Shown: positions 12,023 through 20,841, numbered from the stretch's first letter. The stretch: 64,000 bases of DNA from F22 sp963668535 (GCA_963668535.1 OY764867.1:1116001-1180000); one strand, 5' to 3'. Numbers and translations are program-made. The notes: generated by a model from the letters alone, not told the origin.

Positions 12023-13015
12023 TTACTCTTTTTCTAATTTATATTTGGAAATATCAGTTCCGAATTGAAGACCAAGGGTATCCAATAATTCATCCAACTC
12101 GGTAAGTGATTTCTTACCAAAGTTACGGAACTTAAGTAAGTCATTCTTGTTGAATTGAACTAGATCACCTAGTGTTTCAACTTCGGCTGCTTTCAGACAG
12201 TTAAGTGCACGAACTGATAGATCTAAATCAGTTAGTTTTTGCTGTAACTTCTGACGCATACGAAGTACTTCTTCGTCAAATTCTTCATTAGCATCCATAC
12301 TTGTTGTCTCAAGAGAAATTTTCTCATCTGAGAACAACATGAAATGGTGAATCAAAATCTTAGCTGCTTCTTTCAAAGCATCCTTCGGATTAATAGAACC
12401 ATCCGTACTTATTTCAAGCACAAGCTTTTCATAGTCAGTCTTCTGCTCTACACGGAAGTTCTCAACCTGATACTTCACATTTCGAATTGGGGTATAAATA
12501 GAATCGATAGGTAGTACATTTACATCTGTGCAATACTCACGATTCTCTTCCGCAGGCACGTAACCACGGCCTTTGTTAACCGTTATATCAATCTGCAAAG
12601 TTGCAGAGTTATCTAAATGACAGATTACCAGGTCAGAGTTTAACACTTCAAAGCCAGTTAAGTACTTGCTGATATCACCAGCGGTGAACTTAGTAGCCTT
12701 TTCGATGGTAATGCTGACTTTCTCCTCAGAGATTTCATCGACTATTTGTTTGAAACGTACTTGTTTCAAATTAAGGATAATGTTTGTCACATCTTCGCGC
12801 ACACCTGGAACGGTAGCAAATTCGTGCTCAACACCATCTATTTTGATGGTGTTGATAGCGAATCCCTCAAGTGAGGAAAGAAGTATGCGACGCAAAGCAT
12901 TACCTACTGTGATACCGAAGCCAGGTTCCAAAGGACGGAACTCAAATTTACCAAAATTTGGTTCAGACTCGAGCATCAATACCTTTTCGGGTTGTTGAAA
13001 TGCTAATATCGCCAT
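12023..13015 (-). CDS. rpoA: RNA polymerase alpha subunit
   Basis: 330 residues. The N-terminal domain (about 1-230) for dimer and polymerase assembly contains LRRILLSSLEG; a linker follows, then the C-terminal domain (about 255-320) with LSVRALNCLKAAEVETLGDL and FGKKSLTELDELL, the helix-hairpin-helix that contacts DNA and activators. It sits between rpsD and rplQ as in most bacteria, so polymerase and ribosome output are coupled by cotranscription. Confidence 0.98.
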   Translation of the reverse strand: MAILAFQQPEKVLMLESEPNFGKFEFRPLEPGFGITVGNALRRILLSSLEGFAINTIKIDGVEHEFATVPGVREDVTNIILNLKQVRFKQIVDEISEEKVSITIEKATKFTAGDISKYLTGFEVLNSDLVICHLDNSATLQIDITVNKGRGYVPAEENREYCTDVNVLPIDSIYTPIRNVKYQVENFRVEQKTDYEKLVLEISTDGSINPKDALKEAAKILIHHFMLFSDEKISLETTSMDANEEFDEEVLRMRQKLQQKLTDLDLSVRALNCLKAAEVETLGDLVQFNKNDLLKFRNFGKKSLTELDELLDTLGLQFGTDISKYKLEKE

Positions 13016-13026
13016 GTAATTACTTA

Positions 13027-13632
13027 TTATTTAGAGTACAACTCTACGATTAATTGTTCTTTGATATTCTCAGGAATGTCAGCACGTTCTGGAACGTGAA
13101 GGATCTTACCACTCTTTGAATTCTGATCCCACTCTAACCAAGGGTATTTTGAGTGGTTAAAGCCAGCAAGAGCTGCATCAATAACTTCAAGAGATTTTGA
13201 TTTCTCACGAACTGCAATAATCATACCTGGTTTAACAGCAAAAGAAGGAATATTAACCACTTTACCGTCAACTGTAATATGACGATGACCAACAAGTTGG
13301 CGTGCTGCCGCACGAGTTGGCGCAAGACCTAGACGAAATACGACATTATCTAAACGTCCCTCGAGAAGCTGAAGTAATACCTCACCTGTAATACCGTGAG
13401 TTGTTGCAGCTTTCTTAAAGAGGTTGCGGAATTGTTTTTCAAGTACACCATAAGTATACTTAGCTTTTTGCTTCTCTTGCAATTGTACACCATACTCAGA
13501 AGTCTTACGACGACGAGAATTTCCGTGCTGACCAGGAGGGTAATTTTTCTTAGAAAGCACTTTATCAGGCCCGAAGATTCCCTCACCGAATTTACGAGCG
13601 ATTCTTGTTTTTGGTCCAGTATATCTAGCCAT
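13027..13632 (-). CDS. rpsD: 30S ribosomal protein S4 (uS4)
   Basis: Primary 16S-binding protein that nucleates 30S assembly; 201 residues. The S4 RNA-binding domain is visible (LEGRLDNVVFRLGLAPTRAA near 90-110, then VGHRHITVDGKVV). The N-terminal segment lacks the zinc-binding Cys cluster. The 114-nt gap before it, unusually long for this operon, contains a stem-loop that could be an S4-responsive leader. Confidence 0.98.
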   Translation of the reverse strand: MARYTGPKTRIARKFGEGIFGPDKVLSKKNYPPGQHGNSRRRKTSEYGVQLQEKQKAKYTYGVLEKQFRNLFKKAATTHGITGEVLLQLLEGRLDNVVFRLGLAPTRAAARQLVGHRHITVDGKVVNIPSFAVKPGMIIAVREKSKSLEVIDAALAGFNHSKYPWLEWDQNSKSGKILHVPERADIPENIKEQLIVELYSK

Positions 13633-13746
13633 TTGTTTTGATTTAGTTTGTTATCCATGCTATATTTGGTGCAGCCGCAATTGCAGAGAAGGAAGATGCA
13701 ATTCAAGTACAAAATAAAGCACAGTCTTTTAATTAAGAAAACAATT
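13633..13746 (-). promoter_or_regulatory. rpsK-rpsD intercistronic region, candidate S4 leader
   Basis: 114 nt, where most gaps in this operon are under 40 nt. It contains AATTGCA/TGCAATT (13679-13685 with 13697-13703) around an 11-nt loop, in front of rpsD. S4 controls its own synthesis in several bacteria, and ribosomal leader candidates before S4 genes have been proposed for Bacteroidetes. Assigning this one is inference. Confidence 0.4.
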
Positions 13747-14136
13747 TTATACGCGACGACGTTTTGGAGGACGACATCCGTTATGTGGAAGTGGAGTTAC
13801 ATCAACAATTTCTGTAACTTCAATACCAGCACCGTGTACTGTACGGATTGCTGATTCACGACCATTACCAGGTCCCTTCACATAAGCCTTAACTTTGCGA
13901 AGACCTAAATCGTAAGCTACCTTAGCACAATCTTGTGCAGCCATTTGAGCTGCATAAGGAGTATTCTTCTTAGAACCTCTAAAACCCATCTTACCTGCAG
14001 ATGACCAAGAGATTACCTGTCCTTCACTGTTTGCTAGAGAGACAATGATATTATTAAAAGATGAGTGAACATGAAGTTGTCCCACTGCATCTACTTTTAC
14101 ATTTCTCTTCTTAGCTGCTGCTTGTTTTTTTGCCAT
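13747..14136 (-). CDS. rpsK: 30S ribosomal protein S11 (uS11)
   Basis: Platform protein of the 30S subunit that supports mRNA-tRNA placement. 129 residues with the typical AAQDCAKVAYDLGL and VKAYVKGPGNGRESAIR blocks and the basic C-terminus PHNGCRPPKRRRV. It follows rpsM by 9 nt. Confidence 0.98.
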   Translation of the reverse strand: MAKKQAAAKKRNVKVDAVGQLHVHSSFNNIIVSLANSEGQVISWSSAGKMGFRGSKKNTPYAAQMAAQDCAKVAYDLGLRKVKAYVKGPGNGRESAIRTVHGAGIEVTEIVDVTPLPHNGCRPPKRRRV

Positions 14137-14145
14137 AACTAGTTA

Positions 14146-14526
14146 TTATTTAGTAGCTTTCTTCTTGTTTGCAACTGTTTTCTTACGTCCCTTGCGAGTA
14201 CGAGCATTGTTCTTTGTGCTTTGGCCACGCAATGGAAGTCCAATACGGTGACGTACACCTCTGTAACAACCGATATCCATCAAACGCTTGATGTTTAGTT
14301 GTACTTCAGAGCGTAGATCACCCTCTACTTTAAACTCTGCACCGATAATCTCACGGATTTTTGCCGCTTGATCGTCCGTCCAGTCCTTAACTTTAATGTC
14401 TCTATCAATGCCTGCCTTGTCAAGGATGTTAGCGGCACTGCTGCGTCCGATACCAAAAATATAGGTCAACGCTATCTCACCTCTCTTATTTTGAGGCAAA
14501 TCTACACCAACTATTCTTATAGCCAT
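14146..14526 (-). CDS. rpsM: 30S ribosomal protein S13 (uS13)
   Basis: Head protein of the 30S subunit contacting the P-site tRNA and 50S. 126 residues. It begins MAIRIVGVDLPQNKRGEIAL and has the conserved YRGVRHRIGLPLRGQSTKNN stretch and a lysine-rich tail. It lies between rpmJ (33 nt) and rpsK (9 nt). Confidence 0.98.
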   Translation of the reverse strand: MAIRIVGVDLPQNKRGEIALTYIFGIGRSSAANILDKAGIDRDIKVKDWTDDQAAKIREIIGAEFKVEGDLRSEVQLNIKRLMDIGCYRGVRHRIGLPLRGQSTKNNARTRKGRKKTVANKKKATK

Positions 14527-14559
14527 ATGTCAATTTAGTTTTAATTCAGTTGATAACAA

Positions 14560-14676
14560 TTATCCCTGACGTTGTTTAAACTTAGGGTTTTTCTTGTTGA
14601 TAACGTACAAGCGACCTTTACGGCGAACGATTTTACATTCTGCTGTGCGCTTTTTCAATGATGCTCTTACTTTCAT
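14560..14676 (-). CDS. rpmJ: 50S ribosomal protein L36 (bL36), Cys-poor form
   Basis: Short gene of 38 codons: begins MKVRASLKKRTAECKIVRR and ends KFKQRQG. Only one cysteine remains where zinc-binding L36 has three Cys and one His, so it should not bind zinc. It lies between infA and rpsM as in the standard alpha/spc junction. It was found by direct translation of this interval. Confidence 0.96.
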   Translation of the reverse strand: MKVRASLKKRTAECKIVRRKGRLYVINKKNPKFKQRQG

Positions 14677-14684
14677 ATCTTATT

Positions 14685-14903
14685 TTATTTATATCTAAAT
14701 ACAATTCTTCCTTTGGACAAATCATATGGTGACATCTCTACTCTCACTCGGTCTCCTGGTAATATTTTAATGTAATGCATACGCATCTTACCAGAGATGT
14801 GAGCTGTAATTTGATGTCCATTTTCTAGCTCTACTCGAAACATTGCATTGGACAATGATTCGACAATAGTACCATCTTGTTCAATAGCTGCCTGTTTTGC
14901 CAT
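14685..14903 (-). CDS. infA: Translation initiation factor IF-1
   Basis: Single S1/OB-fold protein of 72 residues that binds the 30S A site during initiation. Conserved blocks: FRVELENGHQITAHISGKMR and ILPGDRVRVEMSPYDL. It starts 1 nt after the map stop and is translated in the middle of the ribosomal protein block. Confidence 0.97.
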   Translation of the reverse strand: MAKQAAIEQDGTIVESLSNAMFRVELENGHQITAHISGKMRMHYIKILPGDRVRVEMSPYDLSKGRIVFRYK

Positions 14904-14904
14904 A

Positions 14905-15702
14905 TCAATATTGATTTTCTTTTAATACTGTTTCAATTACTTCGAAAGACGATAAAATTTGAGGACCATTTTTTGTAATAGCTATGGAGTGTTCATAATG
15001 AACACCAGATCGACCATCTTTTGTCCTCACACTCCAAGAATCGCGATCAATATAAATATTCCTGTTACCTTGAACAACCATAGGTTCAATAGCTATACAT
15101 AGACCATGCTTAAGAGGCATGCCACTCCTACTATTTCCATAATTGGGAACAAGTGGATCTTCATGCATCTCCCGACCAATTCCGTGCCCCACAAATTCAC
15201 GTACTATGCTATATCCTTCATTTTCACAATGTCGTTGAATAACATTTCCGATATCTCCTAACCGATGTGCTATCGTTGCTACTTCAATAGCTTTATACAA
15301 CGATTCTTTGGTAACGCGCATCAACTTTTCATTTTCGTCTGAAGTTTCACCTACAGAAAAAGTATAAGCCGAATCACCGCAAAAACCATTCAGCAGTACA
15401 CCACAATCTATAGAAAGGACATCTCCTTCTTTAAGTGGCTTATCATTTGGCACTCCATGAATCACACAATCGTTGACTGAAGTACAAATACTAGCTGGAA
15501 ACGACGGACCTTTTGAATTTGGGAATCCTTTAAAGGTAGGAATTGCTTGGTGGTCTCGTATAAAGACCTCAGCAATTTGATCTAATTGTTGAGTCGTAAC
15601 CCCTGGCCGAATATGCTTCGCTAATTCAGCCAGAGTATTACTGACCAACATATTACTTGCTCTAAGAAGAGCTATCTCATCGTCTGTCTTGAGGTAAATC
15701 AT
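14905..15702 (-). CDS. map: Methionine aminopeptidase, type I
   Basis: Removes the initiator Met from new proteins. 265 residues with all five metal ligands in context: Asp in SIDCGV, Asp in GFCGDSAYTF, His in GHGIGREMHEDP, Glu in AIEPMV and Glu in HYEHSIAI. The substrate His lies in DCVIHGVP. No N-terminal extension. It lies between secY and infA, a common position. Confidence 0.97.
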   Translation of the reverse strand: MIYLKTDDEIALLRASNMLVSNTLAELAKHIRPGVTTQQLDQIAEVFIRDHQAIPTFKGFPNSKGPSFPASICTSVNDCVIHGVPNDKPLKEGDVLSIDCGVLLNGFCGDSAYTFSVGETSDENEKLMRVTKESLYKAIEVATIAHRLGDIGNVIQRHCENEGYSIVREFVGHGIGREMHEDPLVPNYGNSRSGMPLKHGLCIAIEPMVVQGNRNIYIDRDSWSVRTKDGRSGVHYEHSIAITKNGPQILSSFEVIETVLKENQY

Positions 15703-15711
15703 TTACTCCCA

Positions 15712-17052
15712 TTAATAGGCTGACATTCCAGAACGACCTTTTAAGCGTCCGTTGGCCATCAAACCATCATAATGTCTCATAAGCAAATGACTTTCTACTT
15801 GTTGTAAGGTATCTAATACAACACCTACAAGGATAAGTAGAGAAGTACCTCCGAAGAATCGTGCAAAACCCTGCGTAATGCCAAAGAACTGTGCGAAAGC
15901 TGGAAGTATCGCAACAAGTGCTAGGAAAATTGATCCTGGCAACGTAATGCGCGACATGATTTCATCAAGGTAATCAGAAGTTGGCTTGCCTGGTTTAACT
16001 CCAGGAATGAAACCATTATTTCGTTTCATATCTTCAGCCATCTGATTAGAATTGATGGTAATCGCAGTATAGAAGTATGTAAATACAATAATCATCACTG
16101 CAAAGACTGTATTGTACACCCATCCTGTACTCTGAGTTAGAGAACTTAAGAACGAATTGTTCTGCAAGTCTTTATTACTCATAATAATAGTCAATGGAAT
16201 GAACATGATTGCTTGTGCAAAGATAATAGGCATCACGTTAGCTGCATTCACCTTAAGAGGGATATACTGACGTGCACCTCCATACTGTTTATTTCCAACC
16301 ATCTTCTTAGCATACTGAACAGGCACCTTACGTGTACCTTGAACCAGCATAATTGCTGCTGCAATCACAAGAAGTAAGAAGACAATTTCAAATAAGAACA
16401 TAACAAGTCCTCCAGCATTGTCTGTTACACGATGTGTAAACTCCTGTATGATTGATGAAGGGAAACGTGCAATGATACCCACCAAAATAATGAATGAGAT
16501 ACCATTACCAATACCTTTATCGGTAATACGTTCACCGAGCCAAAGTACAAACATACTACCAGCGGCTAGTACAATTGTTGAAGTAACCATAAACATGATA
16601 TTTACTCCCCCAATCACAGCTGCGCCACCAGTTTGATTGTTCAGATTTATCAAATAGGAAGGAGCCTGAAACAATAGAATTGCAATAGTCAAAAGACGTG
16701 TATACTGATTAATCTTCGTGCGTCCACTCTCTCCCTCGCGTTGCAACTTTTGGAAGTAAGGCACTGCGATACCCAAGAGTTGGATAACGATAGATGCTGA
16801 AATGTAAGGCATGATTCCTAAAGCAAAAATAGATGCTTGTGAGAACGCACCACCTGAGAACATATTCAACAGACTCAGTAGACCTTCTTTGGTCTGGTTT
16901 TGTAAACCTGTTAACGCTTGTGTATCAACACCCGGAAGCGCAACATATGAACCAAAACGGTAAATCGCAACAAACAATACGGTAATTAGGATACGATTTC
17001 TCAAATCCTCGATATTCCATATGTTTTTAATTGTTTCAATAGCTTTTTTCAT
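15712..17052 (-). CDS. secY: Protein translocase subunit SecY
   Basis: Pore subunit of the Sec translocon; 446 residues and ten expected membrane spans. The N-terminus has RILITVLFVAIYRFGSYVAL; the plug region PGV and the conserved cytoplasmic loops (GERITDKGIGNGISFII; GFIPGVKPGKPTSDYLD) are present. It is encoded after rplO in the spc block, so translocon output follows ribosome output. Confidence 0.98.
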   Translation of the reverse strand: MKKAIETIKNIWNIEDLRNRILITVLFVAIYRFGSYVALPGVDTQALTGLQNQTKEGLLSLLNMFSGGAFSQASIFALGIMPYISASIVIQLLGIAVPYFQKLQREGESGRTKINQYTRLLTIAILLFQAPSYLINLNNQTGGAAVIGGVNIMFMVTSTIVLAAGSMFVLWLGERITDKGIGNGISFIILVGIIARFPSSIIQEFTHRVTDNAGGLVMFLFEIVFLLLVIAAAIMLVQGTRKVPVQYAKKMVGNKQYGGARQYIPLKVNAANVMPIIFAQAIMFIPLTIIMSNKDLQNNSFLSSLTQSTGWVYNTVFAVMIIVFTYFYTAITINSNQMAEDMKRNNGFIPGVKPGKPTSDYLDEIMSRITLPGSIFLALVAILPAFAQFFGITQGFARFFGGTSLLILVGVVLDTLQQVESHLLMRHYDGLMANGRLKGRSGMSAY

Positions 17053-17059
17053 TGGTATA

Positions 17060-17506
17060 TTAGAGTTTTACAATAGTACCACCTAAAGATTCGATAGCAC
17101 TTTCTGCAGATTTAGAAAAAGCATTTGCTTCAATATCTAACTTGCGAGTAAGCGCACCATTTCCTAACACTTTCACCAACTGACCTGTAGAGATAACGCC
17201 AGCATTGACGAAATCTTCTAGAGACACCTTATCAAGGTTTCCTTTGTCAGCAATAACTTGCACTGCGTCAAGATTAATTGCCTTATATTCTACACGATTG
17301 ATGTTCTTAAATCCAAACTTTGGAAGACGGCGCTGAAGCGGCATCTGACCACCTTCGAAACCTAACTTCTTAGAGTAACCAGAGCGTGACTTGGCTCCCT
17401 TATGACCACGCGTTGAAGTGCCACCATAACCAGAACCAGTACCACGACCGATTCGCTTACGAGTTTTAGTAGAACCTGCAGCGGGTTTCAAATTACTTAA
17501 GTCCAT
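17060..17506 (-). CDS. rplO: 50S ribosomal protein L15 (uL15)
   Basis: 148 residues. Gly/Arg/Lys-rich N-terminal arm (KRIGRGTGSGYGGTSTRGHK) that threads into 23S rRNA, then EGGQMPLQRRLPKFGF and a globular C-terminal domain. Precedes secY by 7 nt. Confidence 0.98.
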   Translation of the reverse strand: MDLSNLKPAAGSTKTRKRIGRGTGSGYGGTSTRGHKGAKSRSGYSKKLGFEGGQMPLQRRLPKFGFKNINRVEYKAINLDAVQVIADKGNLDKVSLEDFVNAGVISTGQLVKVLGNGALTRKLDIEANAFSKSAESAIESLGGTIVKL

Positions 17507-17538
17507 ATCTTAATGATTTTACTTAGTTCAATTATTAA

Positions 17539-17715
17539 TTAGTCGATAATGGTCACCAAATGCTTTACCTTGTGCACCATACCCATGATAGCAGGTGTAT
17601 TTTCATGCTCAACAACTTTGTTCAGCTTACGAAGGCCAAGAGCATCAAGTGTACGCTTCTGATCCTTAGGAGCGCGAATTCGGCTCTTTGTTTGTTTGAT
17701 CTTTATCTTTGCCAT
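17539..17715 (-). CDS. rpmD: 50S ribosomal protein L30 (uL30)
   Basis: 58-codon gene read directly from the sequence: MAKIKIKQTKSRIRAPKDQK, then LDALGLRKLNKVVEHENTPA and a C-terminus HLVTIID. This is the short bacterial form. It lies between rpsE (12 nt) and rplO (32 nt), its normal place. Confidence 0.96.
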   Translation of the reverse strand: MAKIKIKQTKSRIRAPKDQKRTLDALGLRKLNKVVEHENTPAIMGMVHKVKHLVTIID

Positions 17716-17727
17716 TTGAATTCTCTT

Positions 17728-18237
17728 TTATCCGTTAAATACTTTATCAAGGTTTACACCGCGGTTTTGAGCAACTGTACGCGCATCACGCAATTCAGTA
17801 AGCGCAGCGATAGTCGCCTTTACAAGATTGTGAGGGTTAGACGATCCTTTAGACTTAGCTAGTACGTCTGTTACACCAACACTTTCAAGTACAGCACGCA
17901 TTGCACCACCAGCTACTACTCCAGTACCATGAGATGCAGGTTTGATGAATACTGAAGCTCCACCAAATTTAGCATATTGCTCATGTGGAATTGTACCTTT
18001 AAGAATTGGCACACGTACCAAATTCTTTTTAGCTGCTTCTACACCTTTTGCGATTGCTGCAGTTACTTCACCTGCTTTACCAAGGCCCCATCCAATAAGA
18101 CCTTTCTCGTCTCCAACAACTACAATTGCCGAAAATGTGAAGGTACGACCACCTTTTGTTACCTTAGTAACACGATTAATGGCCACTAATCTATCCTTCA
18201 ATTCTACATCGTTAGTATTTGTAACTCTATTGTTCAT
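17728..18237 (-). CDS. rpsE: 30S ribosomal protein S5 (uS5)
   Basis: Decoding-fidelity protein of the 30S body; 169 residues. Double-stranded-RNA-binding-like N-terminal domain (VTKVTKGGRTFTFSAIVVVG), then GLGKAGEVTAAIAKGVE and ASHGTGVVAGGAMRAVLE. Residues tied to spectinomycin resistance appear ordinary. Confidence 0.98.
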   Translation of the reverse strand: MNNRVTNTNDVELKDRLVAINRVTKVTKGGRTFTFSAIVVVGDEKGLIGWGLGKAGEVTAAIAKGVEAAKKNLVRVPILKGTIPHEQYAKFGGASVFIKPASHGTGVVAGGAMRAVLESVGVTDVLAKSKGSSNPHNLVKATIAALTELRDARTVAQNRGVNLDKVFNG

Positions 18238-18250
18238 TTTCAGCTATAGT

Positions 18251-18592
18251 TTAAAAGTTAAGACCAGCTTTGCGAGCCGCATCAGCTACTTCTTGCACAC
18301 GACCGTGGTACAAATAACCGTTACGATCAAATACTACAGTAGTAATACCTGCCTCTTGAGCATTCTTTGCAATTATCTCACCTACCTTAGCAGCTTGGTC
18401 TTTCTTAGGCATGCTTTCCATACCTAGAGAAGATGCAGAAGCTAAAGTCTTACCAGATAGGTCATCAATAACCTGTACGTAAATCTGCTTGTTGCTACGG
18501 AACACTGTCATACGTGGACGAGCAGCAGTACCAGAGATCTTATTACGTACTCTGTATTTTATCTTTGTTCTTCTTTCTGATTTCGTAATCAT
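18251..18592 (-). CDS. rplR: 50S ribosomal protein L18 (uL18)
   Basis: 5S rRNA-binding protein, 113 residues. Begins with a basic arm (ERRTKIKYRVRNKISGTAAR), then PRMTVFRSNKQIYVQVIDD and the C-terminal FDRNGYLYHGRVQEVADAAR block. Complete and in standard order. Confidence 0.98.
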   Translation of the reverse strand: MITKSERRTKIKYRVRNKISGTAARPRMTVFRSNKQIYVQVIDDLSGKTLASASSLGMESMPKKDQAAKVGEIIAKNAQEAGITTVVFDRNGYLYHGRVQEVADAARKAGLNF

Positions 18593-18613
18593 AATAATCC
18601 TGTTTTACGTTGT

Positions 18614-19168
18614 TTACTTAGCAGATGCCGATTTACCAGACTTTCTTCTAATCTCCTCACCGACAAACTTGATACCCTTACCTTTGTAAGGCTCTGGCTT
18701 ACGGAAAGAACGAATCTTAGCACAAACCTGACCAAGCAATTGCTTATCGCAAGATTCCAACATAATAAGTGGATTCTTATTTCTTTCAGACTTTGTTTCA
18801 ACCTTTACCTCTGGTGGAAGTTGAATAAAAATAGTATGGGTATATCCTAGTGATAACTCAATCAAGTTACCTTGATTGGATGCACGATAACCAACACCAA
18901 CAAGTTCCAAATCCTTCTTATATGCGTCTGTTACACCAATAATCATGTTATTGATCAAAGAACGATACAAGCCATGGAATGCACGTACTTGCTTTTCATC
19001 ATTGTCTCTTGTAAACTTAACTTGATTATCTTCAATCTCAACTTTGATAGAAGGATCAACATATTGAGTAAGTTCACCTTTTGGACCCTTAACGGTCACA
19101 ACATCATCCTTAAATGTTACTGTAACACCTGCAGGGATTGTAATGGGTAGTTTTCCTATTCTAGACAT
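18614..19168 (-). CDS. rplF: 50S ribosomal protein L6 (uL6)
   Basis: Two-domain protein at the base of the L7/L12 stalk; 184 residues. MSRIGKLPITIPAGVTVT at the start, LVGVGYRAS mid-protein, and the C-terminal EPYKGKGIKF motif. Its start is preceded by a full consensus Shine-Dalgarno, unlike nearly every other gene in the window. Confidence 0.98.
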   Translation of the reverse strand: MSRIGKLPITIPAGVTVTFKDDVVTVKGPKGELTQYVDPSIKVEIEDNQVKFTRDNDEKQVRAFHGLYRSLINNMIIGVTDAYKKDLELVGVGYRASNQGNLIELSLGYTHTIFIQLPPEVKVETKSERNKNPLIMLESCDKQLLGQVCAKIRSFRKPEPYKGKGIKFVGEEIRRKSGKSASAK

Positions 19169-19175
19169 TGCTTTT

Positions 19176-19185
19176 CCTCCTTTTT
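19176..19185 (-). promoter_or_regulatory. Consensus Shine-Dalgarno of rplF
   Basis: AAAAAGGAGG, with 7 nt to the rplF ATG, complementary over 8 nt (AAAGGAGG) to the anti-SD at the 16S 3' end. It overlaps the rpsH stop codon. Such sites are rare in Bacteroidetes. Confidence 0.8.
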
Positions 19186-19579
19186 AATATACGTAACACA
19201 ATACTTCACCACCAATTTTAAGTTTGGTAGCTTCCTTATTTGTCATCACGCCCTGAGAGGTAGAGATAATTGCAATACCTAGCCCATTGATAACACGTGG
19301 CATCTCTTTGTACCCTGTATACTTACGCATACCTGGAGTAGATACTCTCTCTAACTTTTTGATCGCGTTCACCTTGTTTACTGGGTCGTATTTCAAAGCA
19401 ACTTTGATAGTACCCTGAGGGCCATCTTCAACGAACTTATAGTTCATGATATACCCCTTGTCAAACAAGATTTTAGTGATCTCTTTCTTCAAGTTTGAGG
19501 CTGGAACCTCAACTACTCTGTGCTTAGCACGAATAGCATTTCTCAATCGCGTGAGATAATCTGCTATTGGATCTGTCAT
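19184..19579 (-). CDS. rpsH: 30S ribosomal protein S8 (uS8)
   Basis: Primary 16S-binding protein, 131 residues: MTDPIADYLTRLRNAIRAKH at the start, VSTPGMRKYTGYKEMPRV, and GIAIISTSQGVMTNKEA near the C-terminus. In E. coli S8 represses the spc genes; no matching leader was identified here. 56 nt separate it from rpsN. Confidence 0.98.
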   Translation of the reverse strand: MTDPIADYLTRLRNAIRAKHRVVEVPASNLKKEITKILFDKGYIMNYKFVEDGPQGTIKVALKYDPVNKVNAIKKLERVSTPGMRKYTGYKEMPRVINGLGIAIISTSQGVMTNKEATKLKIGGEVLCYVY

Positions 19580-19635
19580 ATTATAAAGAATTAATTAATC
19601 CGGACTTCCCGGACAATATTAATAAATAAAAGAAT

Positions 19636-19938
19636 TTACCAGCTTGCTTTCTTAACTCCTGGAATAAGGCCGTTTGAAGCCATCTCACGAAATTGGATAC
19701 GAGAGATACCAAACTGACGCATATAACCGCGTGGACGACCAGTCATAGAGCAACGGTTGTGCAAACGGATAGGATTAGAATTCTTAGGTAGCTTCTGAAG
19801 AGCTTGAGCTGCCTCGTAAGCATCTGCTGGATCTTCAGCAGTATTTACGATCTTCTTCAATTCTTCACGCTTTGCTGCATAACGAGCAACTAGCTTTGCA
19901 CGCTTTACCTCGCGTGCTTTCATTGATTCTTTAGCCAT
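19636..19938 (-). CDS. rpsN: 30S ribosomal protein S14 (uS14), zinc-free form
   Basis: 100 residues, the longer C-minus type that lacks the CxxC zinc ribbon. It has KESMKAREVKRAKLVARYAA at the N-terminus and the signature RCSMTGRPRGYMRQFGISRI near 62-81. Located in the 30S head. Confidence 0.98.
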   Translation of the reverse strand: MAKESMKAREVKRAKLVARYAAKREELKKIVNTAEDPADAYEAAQALQKLPKNSNPIRLHNRCSMTGRPRGYMRQFGISRIQFREMASNGLIPGVKKASW

Positions 19939-19944
19939 TGTATA

Positions 19945-20502
19945 TTAGTCTTTTTTTGCGTTTTTAAAAGGAAGACCGAATTCCTTAAGTAGTGCATAAC
20001 CTTCCTCATCTGTTTGTGCAGAAGTGACGAAAGTGATATTCATACCTAAGATCTTGGTAATGCTATCAATGTTAATCTCTGGGTAGATAATTTGCTCTTG
20101 GATACCAAGAGTGTAATTACCCATACCGTCGAACTTAGACTCGATACCTTTAAAGTCGCGAATACGTGGAAGAGCAACACGAACAAGACGTTCTAGGAAC
20201 TCATACATACGCTCACGACGCAATGTTACCATTACACCAATTGGCATCTTTTTACGCAACTTAAAGTTTGCGATATCCTTCTTAGACACAGTTGCAACGG
20301 CCTTTTGACCAGTGATCTGAGTCATTTCATTCATAGCAACTTCAATGATTTTCTTATCAGCTACTGCCTCACCTAGACCTTGGCTAACCACGATCTTCTT
20401 AAGCACAGGAACTTGCATTGAAGAAGAGTATTGAAATTGCTCTTTAAGTGCAGGAGCAATACGCTCTGCATATTCTTTCTTAAGACTTGCTGTATTACTC
20501 AT
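19945..20502 (-). CDS. rplE: 50S ribosomal protein L5 (uL5)
   Basis: 5S rRNA-binding protein, 185 residues. Recognisable blocks: VPVLKKIVVSQGLGEAV, LRKKMPIGVMVTLRRERMYE and FDGMGNYTLGIQEQIIYPEI. It starts 2 nt after rplX. GAGGAG lies 9 nt before its ATG but is also the Glu-Glu codons of rplX, so it may not be selected as a ribosome site. Confidence 0.98.
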   Translation of the reverse strand: MSNTASLKKEYAERIAPALKEQFQYSSSMQVPVLKKIVVSQGLGEAVADKKIIEVAMNEMTQITGQKAVATVSKKDIANFKLRKKMPIGVMVTLRRERMYEFLERLVRVALPRIRDFKGIESKFDGMGNYTLGIQEQIIYPEINIDSITKILGMNITFVTSAQTDEEGYALLKEFGLPFKNAKKD

Positions 20503-20504
20503 TA

Positions 20505-20822
20505 TTAAATCTCCTCTTGTGATTTTTTAGCGAAGCGTACTTTTACACCTGCCTCGTTAATTTTACGGCCAATACGAGTTGCCTTACCTGTCTTAGGATC
20601 TACTGGATTCAGGTTGGAAATGTGAATAGGAGCTTCCTGCTTCACAACACCTCCCTGAGGATTCTCTGCGCTAGGCTTTTGCGCCTTAGACACCATGTTG
20701 ATACCTTCAACAATAGCGCGGTTCTTCTTTACCAGCACTTCCAAAACGCGACCTGTCTTGCCTTTATCTTCACCGGCATTTACAATGACATTGTCACCTT
20801 TTTTGATATGTAATTTAGTCAT
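20505..20822 (-). CDS. rplX: 50S ribosomal protein L24 (uL24)
   Basis: KOW-domain protein that starts 50S assembly; 105 residues. HIKKGDNVIVNAGEDKGKTG at the start is the KOW motif, then VEGINMVSKAQKPSAENPQG. Complete. Confidence 0.98.
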   Translation of the reverse strand: MTKLHIKKGDNVIVNAGEDKGKTGRVLEVLVKKNRAIVEGINMVSKAQKPSAENPQGGVVKQEAPIHISNLNPVDPKTGKATRIGRKINEAGVKVRFAKKSQEEI

Positions 20823-20841
20823 TACTTGTTCTGTTTAAAGA

